64,000 nt of DNA, taken from contig NZ_JAPDPC010000001.1 in the NCBI RefSeq assembly GCF_026283945.1, forward strand, positions 2,852,001-2,916,000, given 5' to 3'. The notes below the pieces were generated by a model. That model had not been told where the DNA came from, made no database searches, and saw only the letters and a list, made by a program, of their open reading frames with translations. Origin of the DNA: Dyella humicola. Its GTDB lineage: Bacteria > Pseudomonadota > Gammaproteobacteria > Xanthomonadales > Rhodanobacteraceae. The position numbers were made by a program, and so were the translations under genes. Below, piece by piece: positions 9,200 to 18,527 of this stretch (positions are counted from its first letter, which is position 1; every line of letters starts with the position of its first letter).

Positions 9200-10765
9200 T
9201 CATGCCGCTCCCGCCCCGACGTCTACATCCCTGCTGGGATGCGTGACCCAAATCAGCGGAATAATCAGGACAAAGATGATGGCGGACACCCAAAAGACAT
9301 CATTGATACCGAGCATGGCCGCCTGCGCACCCAACCCGCGCTCAACGAGGGCGAGTGCATTGGACGCACCGATCGAGAGGGTTGACTGCGTCTGTGCAAT
9401 CGCGTCCGTGAAATTCGGGTTGTAGCCGCTCACCTGTTCGATGAGTCGCGCGTGATGCAGGATCGTGCGGTTGTTCCAGCTGTTTGCCAGTAGCGATGTT
9501 CCAACCGCACCCGCGAACACTCGCACGAAGTTGGATAGGCCCGCGGCGGAGGGGATCTTGTCGGGCGGAAGGCCCGACAAGATGATCGCAGTCAACGGCA
9601 CGAAAAACAGGGCGGTGGGAATACCCTGTAGCAGGGTTGGCAGGATCAATGTGTATCGATCGATATCGGTGGTATACAGCGAGCGCATGAAGAAGACGAT
9701 GGCAAAGCCGACGAAGGCCATCGTGGCCAATACGCGTGCGTCCATCTTCATCATCAACTTGCCCATCATCGGTGCAAGAATCACGGCGAAAATGCCCAGC
9801 GGCGCAGTCACCAACCCCGCATCGACGGCCCGATAACCGAGGTACACCTGGATCCACTGCGGAAGGAGCACCAGGTTCGCGAAGAAGATCGCATAGGCGA
9901 CGGAGATGGCTATCGTGCCCCCGAGGAAGTTGCGTCCGGCGAAAAGCCGTAGATCGACGATCGGCTTGTCTTCGGTTAGCTCCCACACCACGAAGAACGC
10001 CAGGCCGATCAGTGCGATCACGCCAAGCACACAGATGACCGGTGAGTTGAACCAATCCAGATCCTTGCCCTTGTCGAGCATGATTTGCAGCGCGGCGACC
10101 CACACGATCAGGGAAAGCAGCCCGACCGTATCAATCGGCAGGCGACGAGTCGCCGTCTCACGGTGGCGATAAATCATCCACACCGCCGCGGCAGCGAACA
10201 GGCCGACCGGTACGTTGATATAGAAGATCCACGACCAGCTGTAGCTGTCGGTAATCCAGCCGCCCAACGCCGGGCCGACGATAGGGCCGACCGTTGCCGT
10301 CATGGCCCACAACGACAGCGCGCTACCACTCTGGTCTTTTGGAAACGTGGTAAGCAGCAGGGCCTGCGACAACGGTATCAGTGGACCCGCGGCCACTCCC
10401 TGTAGCACGCGCGCCGCCAGCAACACCGAGAGGCTCGGTGCCAGGCCGCATAAGGCAGACGCAATCACGAACAGCAGAATCGCTCCCGTGAATAGCTTGA
10501 CCTGGCCAAGGCGTTGAGTCAGCCAACCCGTGAGCGGAATCGACACCGCGTTGGCGGCGGAGAACACGGTGATCACCCACGTTCCTTCATCTACCGATAC
10601 GCCAAGATCGCCTGACAGGGTGGGAATGGCGACGTTGGCGATGGAGGCGTCGAGCACGTTCATGAACGTGGCAAGCGCCACGGCGAAGGCGCCAAGTGCA
10701 AACCGCATACCCGTTAGCGGGGCCGGGGCCGGCGCCGGTATAGTGGAGGGAGCGGATGAGTTCAT
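9200..10765 (-). CDS. emrB: EmrB-like MFS drug exporter (DHA2, 14 TM)
   Basis: A 521-residue major facilitator of the DHA2 family, expected to have 14 transmembrane helices. It exports hydrophobic drugs by proton antiport, coupled to the adaptor and channel encoded downstream. Motifs include LDASIANVAIPTLSGDLGVS in helix 1, WLTQRLGQVKLF (motif A) and PLIPLSQALLLTTFPKDQSG (motif C region). ATG 10765 is preferred; a TTG at 10795 would add ten residues. It leads the minus-strand operon, 84 bp before the NodT gene. Confidence 0.93.
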   Translation of the reverse strand: MNSSAPSTIPAPAPAPLTGMRFALGAFAVALATFMNVLDASIANVAIPTLSGDLGVSVDEGTWVITVFSAANAVSIPLTGWLTQRLGQVKLFTGAILLFVIASALCGLAPSLSVLLAARVLQGVAAGPLIPLSQALLLTTFPKDQSGSALSLWAMTATVGPIVGPALGGWITDSYSWSWIFYINVPVGLFAAAAVWMIYRHRETATRRLPIDTVGLLSLIVWVAALQIMLDKGKDLDWFNSPVICVLGVIALIGLAFFVVWELTEDKPIVDLRLFAGRNFLGGTIAISVAYAIFFANLVLLPQWIQVYLGYRAVDAGLVTAPLGIFAVILAPMMGKLMMKMDARVLATMAFVGFAIVFFMRSLYTTDIDRYTLILPTLLQGIPTALFFVPLTAIILSGLPPDKIPSAAGLSNFVRVFAGAVGTSLLANSWNNRTILHHARLIEQVSGYNPNFTDAIAQTQSTLSIGASNALALVERGLGAQAAMLGINDVFWVSAIIFVLIIPLIWVTHPSRDVDVGAGAA

Positions 10766-11337
10766 GGGAATCCGGCTCGGCGATCTAGCTGTCAATGCAG
10801 CGTTTGGCGGGTTACCTCCGCGGTGGCTGGGGCCCTAACCCATCCCATGGTTCTGTAGCGGACATGCCTAACTTGTCATCCGCATCCCGAGGCTGGGCCC
10901 GTCGCAGCTCGCGCCGCGAGAGTTGCCTGCTAGCAGACTCTGTCGTGAACGCCTCTTCTCTGATTGATAGAGCGTCAGCGCATGCGCGCCACGTCGATTC
11001 CGAGGCCGCGACCCGACGTTTAACTCATCACTTGATGCCTCGCACCTGCACGGAGGACTGACCATACCGTCAGCCGATTTCAATCCTTCCGTGCCAGCAA
11101 GTCCATAAGACGAAGGTGTCGATGGGTGATTTTCGCGAGCTGGGGACTGACTCGAATTTGAGTCAGCGTCAGGCGTTCTCGCTGCCTGCGTCAGACGCGC
11201 AATCACTGCCGGAAACCTCCAGAATGATTGGCTTGGAAGCTCGGCCGCCATGCGCACCTGCACCCAGGTAGACAAGGTCACCGCGCCTGCCGCTCCATTG
11301 CCCGGTATTCGCGTATCTGATCGGCAAAACCTTGCGA
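10766..11337. other. Intergenic region upstream of the emr operon
   Basis: This 572-bp stretch contains no reading frame with convincing protein features. The open frames on either strand are Arg/Ser-rich and look spurious. It must contain the emr promoter, but I see no clear -35/-10 pair and no adjacent MarR- or TetR-type regulator gene. Confidence 0.5.
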
Positions 11338-14300
11338 TCACGTGCCCTTTGCGCCACCGAGCACGATGCGCACCGTGTGTACTTGCTCGTCTTCGACGAG
11401 GAGAATGGGCGAGATCGCAGAAGGCAAGACGGTACCGTCAAGTTCGGCCAGCGCGACGCCGCGACAAACCCCGTCGGGATTCTCTATCGTGATGTCATAA
11501 CGGGTGATCCGCGACGTCGGTCCTCGGTGCCGATAAGTCATGCTGAAACCCGGCCAGGCGGCAGGTATGCACGGATCCAGTAGCAGCGAACTCCCCTGTC
11601 GCCGGAAGCCGAGAATGGCGTCCATCCCCGCGCGATATAGCCAGCCCGCCGAGCCCGAATACCAGGTCCAGCCGCCGCGCCCTATGTAGGGATCCACCGA
11701 ATAGACGTCCGCACAGGACACATAGGGCTCGACCTTGTAGCGATCAACGGCTCGAGGCGTATCGCTGTGGAGGATCGGGTTGAGCATGTCGAACATCGCC
11801 ATGGCGCGATCCCCTTGCCCCAGCTTCGCATAGGCAAACACCGACCAGGTGGCGCCATGGGTGTATTGCCCGCCGTTCTCGCGGATACCCGGTGGATAAC
11901 CCTTGATATAGCCCGGGTTATCACGGGTTCGATCGAACGGAGGCGCCAACAGCAGTGCGATTTTTTCCTTGTGCATCACCAGATGGCGATCAACCGAGTC
12001 CATGGCCTTGGCGGCATGTTCAACAGGCGTCGCGCCGGCGATCACGCTCCACGACTGGGCGATCACGTCGATCTTGCATTCATCGCTTTCATGCGACCCA
12101 AGAGGCGCACCATTGTCGTAGTAGCCGCGCCGATACCACTCGCCGTCCCATGCAACGTCGCTCACAAGCACCGCGTGCAAGCCGCTGGCGTAGCGCCGCC
12201 ATGCCTCGACTCGATCCGAGTCGCCGCGCGCCAACGCCAAGGGTTCGAAGGCTGCCATGGTGGCGAGCAGGAACCACGCCAGCCAGATGCTCTCGCCTCG
12301 CCCCTCGGCGCCCACCAGGTTCATGCCGTCGTTCCAATCACCCGCGCCCATCAGGGGCAGTCCATGGGCGCCCTGGGTCAGGCTTGAATCGATGGCGCGC
12401 GCGGCATGTTCGTACAGGCTCGCCTTCTCATTCGACGTGCCGGGCTGAAAATAGGCATCGGCGTCGCCCGGCTTGATCGGCGGACCATCCAGAAAAGGCA
12501 GGGCCTCGTCCAGCACGGCCGCATCGCCCGTGGTGGTGACGTAGTGTGCGGCCACATGGGGAAGCCAAACGCGGTCGTCGCTTATGTGTGTGCGGACGCC
12601 CTGCCCCGCCGGCGGCAACCACCAGTGCTGTACATCGCCCTGCACGAACTGCCGTCCCGCGGCCCGAAGCAGATGCTCGCGAGCAACCTTCGGGCAGGCG
12701 ATGCACAACGCCATCGCATCCTGCAGCTGGTCTCGAAAGCCGTAGGCACCGCTGGATTGGTAGTAGGCCGTCCGTGCCCACATGCGGCAGACCAGCGCCT
12801 GATACAAAAGCCAGTCATTGAGCATGACATCCATGGCGCGACTGGGTGTGCGCACCTGCACGGTGTCGAGTACTTCATTCCACTGTTCGCGCACCTCACC
12901 CAGCACGGCATCCAGATCCGCCTGGCGATATCTCTCGATCAGCGCCGAGGCGGCATCGTCCGAGCTGGCCTCGCCAAGCATGGCCGCGAGGTCGATTTGC
13001 TGGCCAGCTGCGAGCTCTACGACAGTCTGCAGCGCGCCGCAAGGCGAAAGTCCGGCGCCGGTCCGCTCCTCCAGTCGCGCGCCAGCGGCGAGCGCGACGG
13101 GACGGGCGACGGTTCCATAGCGTCCAAGAAAGGCCAGGCGATCAGCGGTGCCTGCGCAACGCTGACCCGCAAGATCCACGAAGGCCACCCTGTCGCCAAA
13201 ATCAGCCCGCCACCGGTTGCGGGCCAGTAAAGCGCCCGTGGCCGGATCGCGCGATGTCGTCACGAAGGGTGCGGCCACCGCGCCGTTGGCACCCAACGCC
13301 CATTCGACATACAGGGTGATCGACAGGCGCCGTCGCTGCGACGACCTGTTGTGCAGTTTCAGCTGGGACAGTTTGATCGCATCGCTGGGTGGCACGAACT
13401 GGAACAGATCGACACCCATGCCATGGGCCTCATGGCTGAAGCGGCTGAAGCCTTTGCCGTGCTCTACGGCATAGCTTGCTCCCGACACGCGGATCGGCGA
13501 GGGCGTAGCGCTCCATAACTCACCGCTGTCCTCGTCGCGCAAATAGAGTATGTCGTGAGGGGTGTCGCTGACCGGATCGTTGGGCCATGGCGTCAGGGTG
13601 TTCTGCTGACTGTTGGTCGACCAACTGTAACCACCGCCCTCGGCCGATACGAGAAAGCCGAACTCGGGATTAGCGATGACGTTGACCCATGGCAACGGTG
13701 TGCAACGATGATCGTCGAGCGCGATGGCATAGCTCCGACCCGAGGCGACGAAGGCGCCGACGCCATTACCGAACTCAGGTCCGTCAGCGGCGATGGATGC
13801 GCGAGCATCATCCTTGCCCGGAACAGATTTGCCATGCTTATGGGACCGATCACCGCTCGGCAAGCCGAGGATCACTCGCGACGCCGGCTCAGGCAGTCCT
13901 TGCGATGCGTCAAGCACGATGCGCGCGACGGCCAGCAGGCCCATTCGCAGGGCATCAGATACGTTTTGCCCGGCCAAGGCGAAGGCCTGGGCCGGCGCGG
14001 CACCCGCCGTGCCGGCGAGGTGCGTGTTCTGCGCCTTCGCCTGCTGCTCAAGCTCGGCAAACCATGCGTCAGGTTTGGCGTCACCGGCATCGAGCAGGAC
14101 GACATCCACGCCCAATCGGCGGGACTGCCAGTAACGTTGAGCCCGCAGCAAATCGGACACGCAAGCACGCGCCGATTCGCCCTTGATGTGCAAAAGCACG
14201 ATGGGCCGGTCGCCCGAGATGCCAACGCTCCAAAGCACGGGAGCCCCACCCTGGGCGAGTTCCAGCACGCTGGGTGGAGCCCTCCATGGGTTGCATGCAT

Positions 14301-15255
14301 ACAGCACAGCGCCGACGAGGTGGTCATAGCGCGCCGCTTGCCCAGAATCGACGCCGAGGTATCCAAGACCCGCAAGATGGGATGCCTCCGCGCAGGCGAT
14401 GAGCTCATCGGTTGATTGCCGCTTCCGCGACGATGACAGCAGGTCCAGCACCGCCTCTCGCGAGTGGGCGATCGCCGTCATGAAGGACACCGTGGCGGTG
14501 TCGCCAGGAGGTAGCTTCACCGACCGGCGCAAACTGAAAATCGGGTCGAGTACACAGCCATGCGTTCCAGATAGCGCCTGCCCGGGCTGCATGGCCACGG
14601 CGTCACGTAGCGTGCGCCCGCGACCAAGAAAGCGCATGCGATCGGTCTCGTATTCGCAGTCCCGATCCGTCGTCGCGGCGACGTACGCCAGGTGCGCTGC
14701 CCAGACCTCCTGTTCGCCTGTAGAGCGTCGACGTCGCGTAGCGAGCAGCAGCTGCTCCTGTGGCAGCCATTCGGTTTCGACGAACATTTTGGAAAAGGCC
14801 GGGTGGGCCGCATCGGCACCTGCCGGACCCAACACCAGCTCCAGGTAAGACGTGAGGCTGATCCGGCGCGGACGATCTCCCTTATTGGTCAGCGTGACGC
14901 GGCGCCATTCAAGATCCACATCGGGCTCGACCACGATCTCGAGCGAGCTGAGCAACGCATCGTGCTGGTGGCCAATGCGCACATGACTGCCCGATAACTC
15001 AGTCGTATACGGTTCGGGCCCCGCATTATGCGGCTGAAGACTGGCGGACCATGCGTCGCCACTTTCCTCATCACGCAACAGTACGTAGCTTCCCCATCCG
15101 TCGCCAACCGGATCTTCGCGCCATCGGGTCACCGCGACATCACGCCATTGGCTGAAGCCAGAGCCGGCGGCACTCACGGCCACGCTGAGGTTGCCGTTCG
15201 TCAGCAACTGAACCTGTAGCGCGGTATCGAGGCGTGATGGCGGGTGGACTGACAT
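11338..15255 (-). CDS. GH94 phosphorylase-like protein, paralogue of the NdvB C-terminal half
   Basis: A protein of about 1305 residues with no signal peptide or membrane segment. Two beta-sandwich repeats (about residues 12-180 and 525-680) precede an (alpha/alpha)6 catalytic domain. GH94 landmarks are present: GAYGFRDQLQDAMAL, the catalytic-acid motif GAGDWNDGMN (Asp near residue 970), ENGGQYTHGATW and WTWYSGSAGWLYR for phosphate and sugar binding. Known relatives phosphorolyse beta-1,2-glucooligosaccharides to glucose-1-phosphate. It aligns end to end with about residues 1590-2884 of the NdvB-like protein at 28187-36841. The start is uncertain; ATG 15255 was chosen. It is divergent from the GH144-like gene. 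Confidence 0.85.
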   Translation of the reverse strand: MSVHPPSRLDTALQVQLLTNGNLSVAVSAAGSGFSQWRDVAVTRWREDPVGDGWGSYVLLRDEESGDAWSASLQPHNAGPEPYTTELSGSHVRIGHQHDALLSSLEIVVEPDVDLEWRRVTLTNKGDRPRRISLTSYLELVLGPAGADAAHPAFSKMFVETEWLPQEQLLLATRRRRSTGEQEVWAAHLAYVAATTDRDCEYETDRMRFLGRGRTLRDAVAMQPGQALSGTHGCVLDPIFSLRRSVKLPPGDTATVSFMTAIAHSREAVLDLLSSSRKRQSTDELIACAEASHLAGLGYLGVDSGQAARYDHLVGAVLYACNPWRAPPSVLELAQGGAPVLWSVGISGDRPIVLLHIKGESARACVSDLLRAQRYWQSRRLGVDVVLLDAGDAKPDAWFAELEQQAKAQNTHLAGTAGAAPAQAFALAGQNVSDALRMGLLAVARIVLDASQGLPEPASRVILGLPSGDRSHKHGKSVPGKDDARASIAADGPEFGNGVGAFVASGRSYAIALDDHRCTPLPWVNVIANPEFGFLVSAEGGGYSWSTNSQQNTLTPWPNDPVSDTPHDILYLRDEDSGELWSATPSPIRVSGASYAVEHGKGFSRFSHEAHGMGVDLFQFVPPSDAIKLSQLKLHNRSSQRRRLSITLYVEWALGANGAVAAPFVTTSRDPATGALLARNRWRADFGDRVAFVDLAGQRCAGTADRLAFLGRYGTVARPVALAAGARLEERTGAGLSPCGALQTVVELAAGQQIDLAAMLGEASSDDAASALIERYRQADLDAVLGEVREQWNEVLDTVQVRTPSRAMDVMLNDWLLYQALVCRMWARTAYYQSSGAYGFRDQLQDAMALCIACPKVAREHLLRAAGRQFVQGDVQHWWLPPAGQGVRTHISDDRVWLPHVAAHYVTTTGDAAVLDEALPFLDGPPIKPGDADAYFQPGTSNEKASLYEHAARAIDSSLTQGAHGLPLMGAGDWNDGMNLVGAEGRGESIWLAWFLLATMAAFEPLALARGDSDRVEAWRRYASGLHAVLVSDVAWDGEWYRRGYYDNGAPLGSHESDECKIDVIAQSWSVIAGATPVEHAAKAMDSVDRHLVMHKEKIALLLAPPFDRTRDNPGYIKGYPPGIRENGGQYTHGATWSVFAYAKLGQGDRAMAMFDMLNPILHSDTPRAVDRYKVEPYVSCADVYSVDPYIGRGGWTWYSGSAGWLYRAGMDAILGFRRQGSSLLLDPCIPAAWPGFSMTYRHRGPTSRITRYDITIENPDGVCRGVALAELDGTVLPSAISPILLVEDEQVHTVRIVLGGAKGT

Positions 15256-15591
15256 GCAATGCGGACGCTGGGGTGCGACCGAAATCGACCAGTGGGTGGC
15301 CCTCGCTCGCGAGCATACTGGCAACGCCGCGTAATGCTTCGTGAAATCGACGAGGGTGGCATGGCGGTTCCAGCATCGAGGCAACCAACAAGCTTCCGTT
15401 ACCTTTTTCTACACGCAGCACATGCACCCCGTCGCGCCATGATCGGATTCTCCCGCCATGCCTATGGCGATTCACGCTCCCCATGGAGGCAGTTGGAGCT
15501 CACCCCGGGGGCCAAGTTTTTTTCGCCCTTGACGCAAGATATTCCGACTTGCCGAAGCCCGCGAGAAGCAGCCCCAGGCCGGCCGAACTCC
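15256..15591. other. Divergent intergenic region between GH94 and GH144-like genes
   Basis: A 336-bp region that should contain both divergent promoters. An in-frame extension of the plus-strand gene runs through it, but its translation has no family resemblance and is rich in Arg and Pro, so I treat it as non-coding. I see no strong operator palindrome. Confidence 0.5.
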
Positions 15592-16935
15592 ATGCCAAAA
15601 ATACTGCCGATAAATCAACCTTCCGCACTGGTGGACGACGCATGGCTTGACCGGCTTCAGCGCGCCGCCTTCGAGTACTTTCCTGGCAATACGAACCCGT
15701 CCAACGGGCTGGTGGCCGATACCTCGCGTGACGGCTCTCCCGCCAGCATTGCGGTGGTCGGCCTGGCGCTGTCGTGTTACCCGGTGGCGGTCGAGCGAGG
15801 CTGGATCGCGCGCGACGATGCGGCGCGATACTGCCTTGCTGCGCTGCGCTTTTTTTCCGCCAGCGATCAGAGCGGCACACCATCGGCGACCGGATACCAG
15901 GGCTTCTATTTTCATTTTCTCGATATGCATACCGGCGCGCGGGTATGGCAATCGGAACTCTCGATGATCGACACCGCGCTGCTGATCGCCGGTGTGCTCA
16001 CGTCAGCACGGTATTTTTCGGCGTCAACCGAACTGGAAACCGAGCTGCGCGAGCTCGCCGATGCTCTCTATCGTCGCATCGACTGGCCCTGGGCCCAGGA
16101 TGGCGGTGCCACGATCCGGCAAGGATGGAAGCCCGAATGTGGTTTTTTTCATTACGGCTGGGAGGGTTACAGCGAGGCCATTGTGCTGTACGCGCTGGCC
16201 ATGGGTTCGCCAACGCACCCGATCACCGGGGAGTGCTACAAGGCGTGGACGGCGACCTACCAGTGGGAAAACCTGTACAACTTCGATTTTCTCTACGCCG
16301 CCCCGCTGTTCGTGCATCACTATTCGCATGCATGGATCGACTTTCGCGGCATACGCGACAGCTTCATGCAGCAAAAGCACTCCGATTACTTCGAAAACAC
16401 GCGGCGTGCCACCTACATCCAGCGCGAATATGCGCAACGCAATCCGTACGAATTTGTTGGCTACAGCGAAAACTGCTGGGGCCTGACCGCATGCGACGGT
16501 CCCGTCGGCGATGCGCCTAGCCCGTCGGGTGGCACGCACCGGCTGTTTGGCTATGCCGCGCGTGGCGTGCCATTTGGGCCCGATGATGGAACCCTGTCCT
16601 GCCCGACCGTCGTCGCCTCATTGCCGTTTGCGCCCGATATCGCGGTCGAAGCCATGCAATACATGATGACGCGCTATCCGCAAATCATTACCGACGGACG
16701 CCTGGCAAGCAGCTTCAACCCGACGCTCGCCGACAGCGAGGGCCGCCCGTGGATCTCTGCCGGACACTTCGGCCTCGACCAGGGCGTCATGACGATGATG
16801 ATCGAGAACCACCGTAGCGGGTGGCTATGGACACTGATGCGCGACTGTTCCTATCTCACCGAGGGACTGCGCCATGCGGGTTTTGCAGGTGGCTGGCTCG
16901 ACAAGCCTGCCGCCAGCCATGCAGAGGCGCACTGA
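15592..16935 (+). CDS. GH144-like endo-beta-1,2-glucanase (glycoamylase family)
   Basis: A 447-residue protein of the glycoamylase Pfam type. GH144 enzymes of this type hydrolyse beta-1,2-glucan to sophorooligosaccharides. Recognisable blocks are WLDRLQRAAFEYF, GYQGFYFHFLDM, SELSMIDTALLIAGVL, GWEGYSEAIVLYALAMGS, HHYSHAWIDFRGI and ENCWGLTACDGP. No signal peptide is visible, so it should be cytoplasmic, unlike many characterised GH144 enzymes. ATG 15592 was chosen because homologous sequence begins there, though the Shine-Dalgarno is weak. Its TGA overlaps the next ATG (TGATG), which implies translational coupling. Confidence 0.85.
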   Translation: MPKILPINQPSALVDDAWLDRLQRAAFEYFPGNTNPSNGLVADTSRDGSPASIAVVGLALSCYPVAVERGWIARDDAARYCLAALRFFSASDQSGTPSATGYQGFYFHFLDMHTGARVWQSELSMIDTALLIAGVLTSARYFSASTELETELRELADALYRRIDWPWAQDGGATIRQGWKPECGFFHYGWEGYSEAIVLYALAMGSPTHPITGECYKAWTATYQWENLYNFDFLYAAPLFVHHYSHAWIDFRGIRDSFMQQKHSDYFENTRRATYIQREYAQRNPYEFVGYSENCWGLTACDGPVGDAPSPSGGTHRLFGYAARGVPFGPDDGTLSCPTVVASLPFAPDIAVEAMQYMMTRYPQIITDGRLASSFNPTLADSEGRPWISAGHFGLDQGVMTMMIENHRSGWLWTLMRDCSYLTEGLRHAGFAGGWLDKPAASHAEAH

Positions 16936-18458
16936 TGGCCAAGTCCTTCGACGCTTCCACGGCTCCACCCGAGGATATCTACGAGCGCAATCGCACTTCC
17001 AACGTGCACCCCCCGTCCTGGATCAATCCACAGCCGGCTGCGCGCTATCAGCTGGCGGTGATTGGCGGCGGGCCGGCCGGACTGGTCGCCGCCAAGACGG
17101 CGACCGCACTGGGTGCCAAGGTGGCACTGATCGAGCGCGAGCGGATTGGTGGTGCCTGCCTCAATACCGGCAGCGTGCCATCGAAATCGATGATTCGCAC
17201 CGCCCAGGTCTATGCTGACATGAGTGATGCCCAGCGTTTTGGCGCGCAGGTTCCCCAAGGCATCGAGTTCGACTTTGCCGCCGTGATGGACCGCGTGCGG
17301 CGCATTCGCGCGCATATGAGTGGCAACGAGTCGGCCCAGCAACTGGTCGATCAAGGCATCGATGTGTTCTTCGGCGAGGCCAGCTTTATCGCGGCGGACG
17401 CGATCAAGGTCGGCGACCAGATCATTCGCTTCGGCAAGGCCGTGATCGCAACCGGCGCACGCGTAGGCGTCCCCGATATTCCGGGCCTCGCCGAAGCACG
17501 GCCGCTAAACAGCAGGACGGTGTTCGATGTCACCGAGTTGCCGCGGCGCCTGCTGATCATCGGTGGGGGAGCGGTGGGTTGCGAGATTGCGCAGGCGTTC
17601 TGCCGCCTGGGTTCGAAGACGACGATTGTGCAGGACATGCCGCTGTTCCTTGGCAATGAAGAGCGTGATGCGGCGCAGATCCTGTCGGATGCGCTGGCGC
17701 GCGACGGCATCGAGGTTCGGCTGAATACGAACGTCGTCGCAGTACGCATCGAAGGCGGCGAGAAACTGGTGGACCTGGTCAGCGACGACTACCGAAACAC
17801 AATCGCCGTCGATGTCATTGGCGCCGGTGTTGGCTACGTCCCTAATGTGCAAGGGCTGGGCCTGGAGGCGGCCGGCGTTGAGTACGACTGCAAGCGCGGC
17901 ATCCGCGTGGACGACTTCATGTGTACCAGCCAGCCGAACATCTATGCCGCCGGGGACGTCTGCCTGGAGCACCGGTTTACCCACACGGCGGAGGCCTCGG
18001 CGCGCATCGTGGTGCAGAACGCGCTGTTTCGCGGGCATGAGCGCCTGAGCGCCCTGGTGCTGCCCTGGTGCACGTTTACCGATCCGGAAATTGCCCACGT
18101 CGGCCTGTATGTCCGGGAAGCCAATCGGCTGGGCATCCCCATCAAGACCTTCACCATACCGATGCATGAGGTCGATCGCGGCGTGACCGACAGCGAGCAG
18201 CGCGGCTTCGTGAAGATCCATGTGCTTGAGGGCACGGACAAGATTCTTGGCGCCACCATCGTCGCGCGCCATGCCGGCGACATGATCAACGAAATCACGC
18301 TGGCCATCATGGCGGGCATCCGACTGCGCACACTGGCCAAGGTGATCCACGCCTATCCCACCCAGGCCGAGGCGATTCAAAAGGCCGCCGAGGCCTATTA
18401 CCGGACACGCTTCACCCCACGGATACAAGCCAGGTTCCGGGGTTCGCTGACACGATGA
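16935..18458 (+). CDS. FAD-dependent pyridine nucleotide oxidoreductase lacking second redox Cys
   Basis: A 507-residue class I disulfide-reductase-fold flavoprotein. It has an FAD-binding GxGxxG (AVIGGGPAGLVAA, about 42-54), an NAD(P)-binding RLLIIGGGAVGCEIA, a second FAD motif PNIYAAGDVC and a C-terminal dimer domain. The redox motif reads GGACLNTGSVPSK: Cys75 is present, but the usual second Cys (position 80) is Ser. The C-terminal catalytic dyad motif HAYPTQAE (His472, Glu479) is retained. Soluble transhydrogenase SthA also lacks the second Cys, so NADPH/NADH transhydrogenation is plausible next to gnd and zwf. Mercuric reductase or lipoamide dehydrogenase activity is unlikely. Confidence 0.85.
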   Translation: MAKSFDASTAPPEDIYERNRTSNVHPPSWINPQPAARYQLAVIGGGPAGLVAAKTATALGAKVALIERERIGGACLNTGSVPSKSMIRTAQVYADMSDAQRFGAQVPQGIEFDFAAVMDRVRRIRAHMSGNESAQQLVDQGIDVFFGEASFIAADAIKVGDQIIRFGKAVIATGARVGVPDIPGLAEARPLNSRTVFDVTELPRRLLIIGGGAVGCEIAQAFCRLGSKTTIVQDMPLFLGNEERDAAQILSDALARDGIEVRLNTNVVAVRIEGGEKLVDLVSDDYRNTIAVDVIGAGVGYVPNVQGLGLEAAGVEYDCKRGIRVDDFMCTSQPNIYAAGDVCLEHRFTHTAEASARIVVQNALFRGHERLSALVLPWCTFTDPEIAHVGLYVREANRLGIPIKTFTIPMHEVDRGVTDSEQRGFVKIHVLEGTDKILGATIVARHAGDMINEITLAIMAGIRLRTLAKVIHAYPTQAEAIQKAAEAYYRTRFTPRIQARFRGSLTR

Positions 18459-18527
18459 GTACCGCGCCGCGCCCTTCCCCGGCCCATTCATCAAGAAACA
18501 CGTCGAGATCTCAATCGAGGACATCGT

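Noticed and set aside
10868-11341. A 157-codon frame in the gap before the emr operon
   Set aside because: Low-complexity Ser/Arg-rich composition, no start signal and no recognisable fold; judged chance.
15259-15591. A 111-codon N-terminal extension of the GH144-like protein
   Set aside because: The extension has no signal peptide or family similarity, and the conserved domain begins right after ATG 15592.
16935-18458. Mercuric reductase identity for the FAD reductase
   Set aside because: The second redox Cys is missing and there is no C-terminal Cys pair or mer gene nearby.
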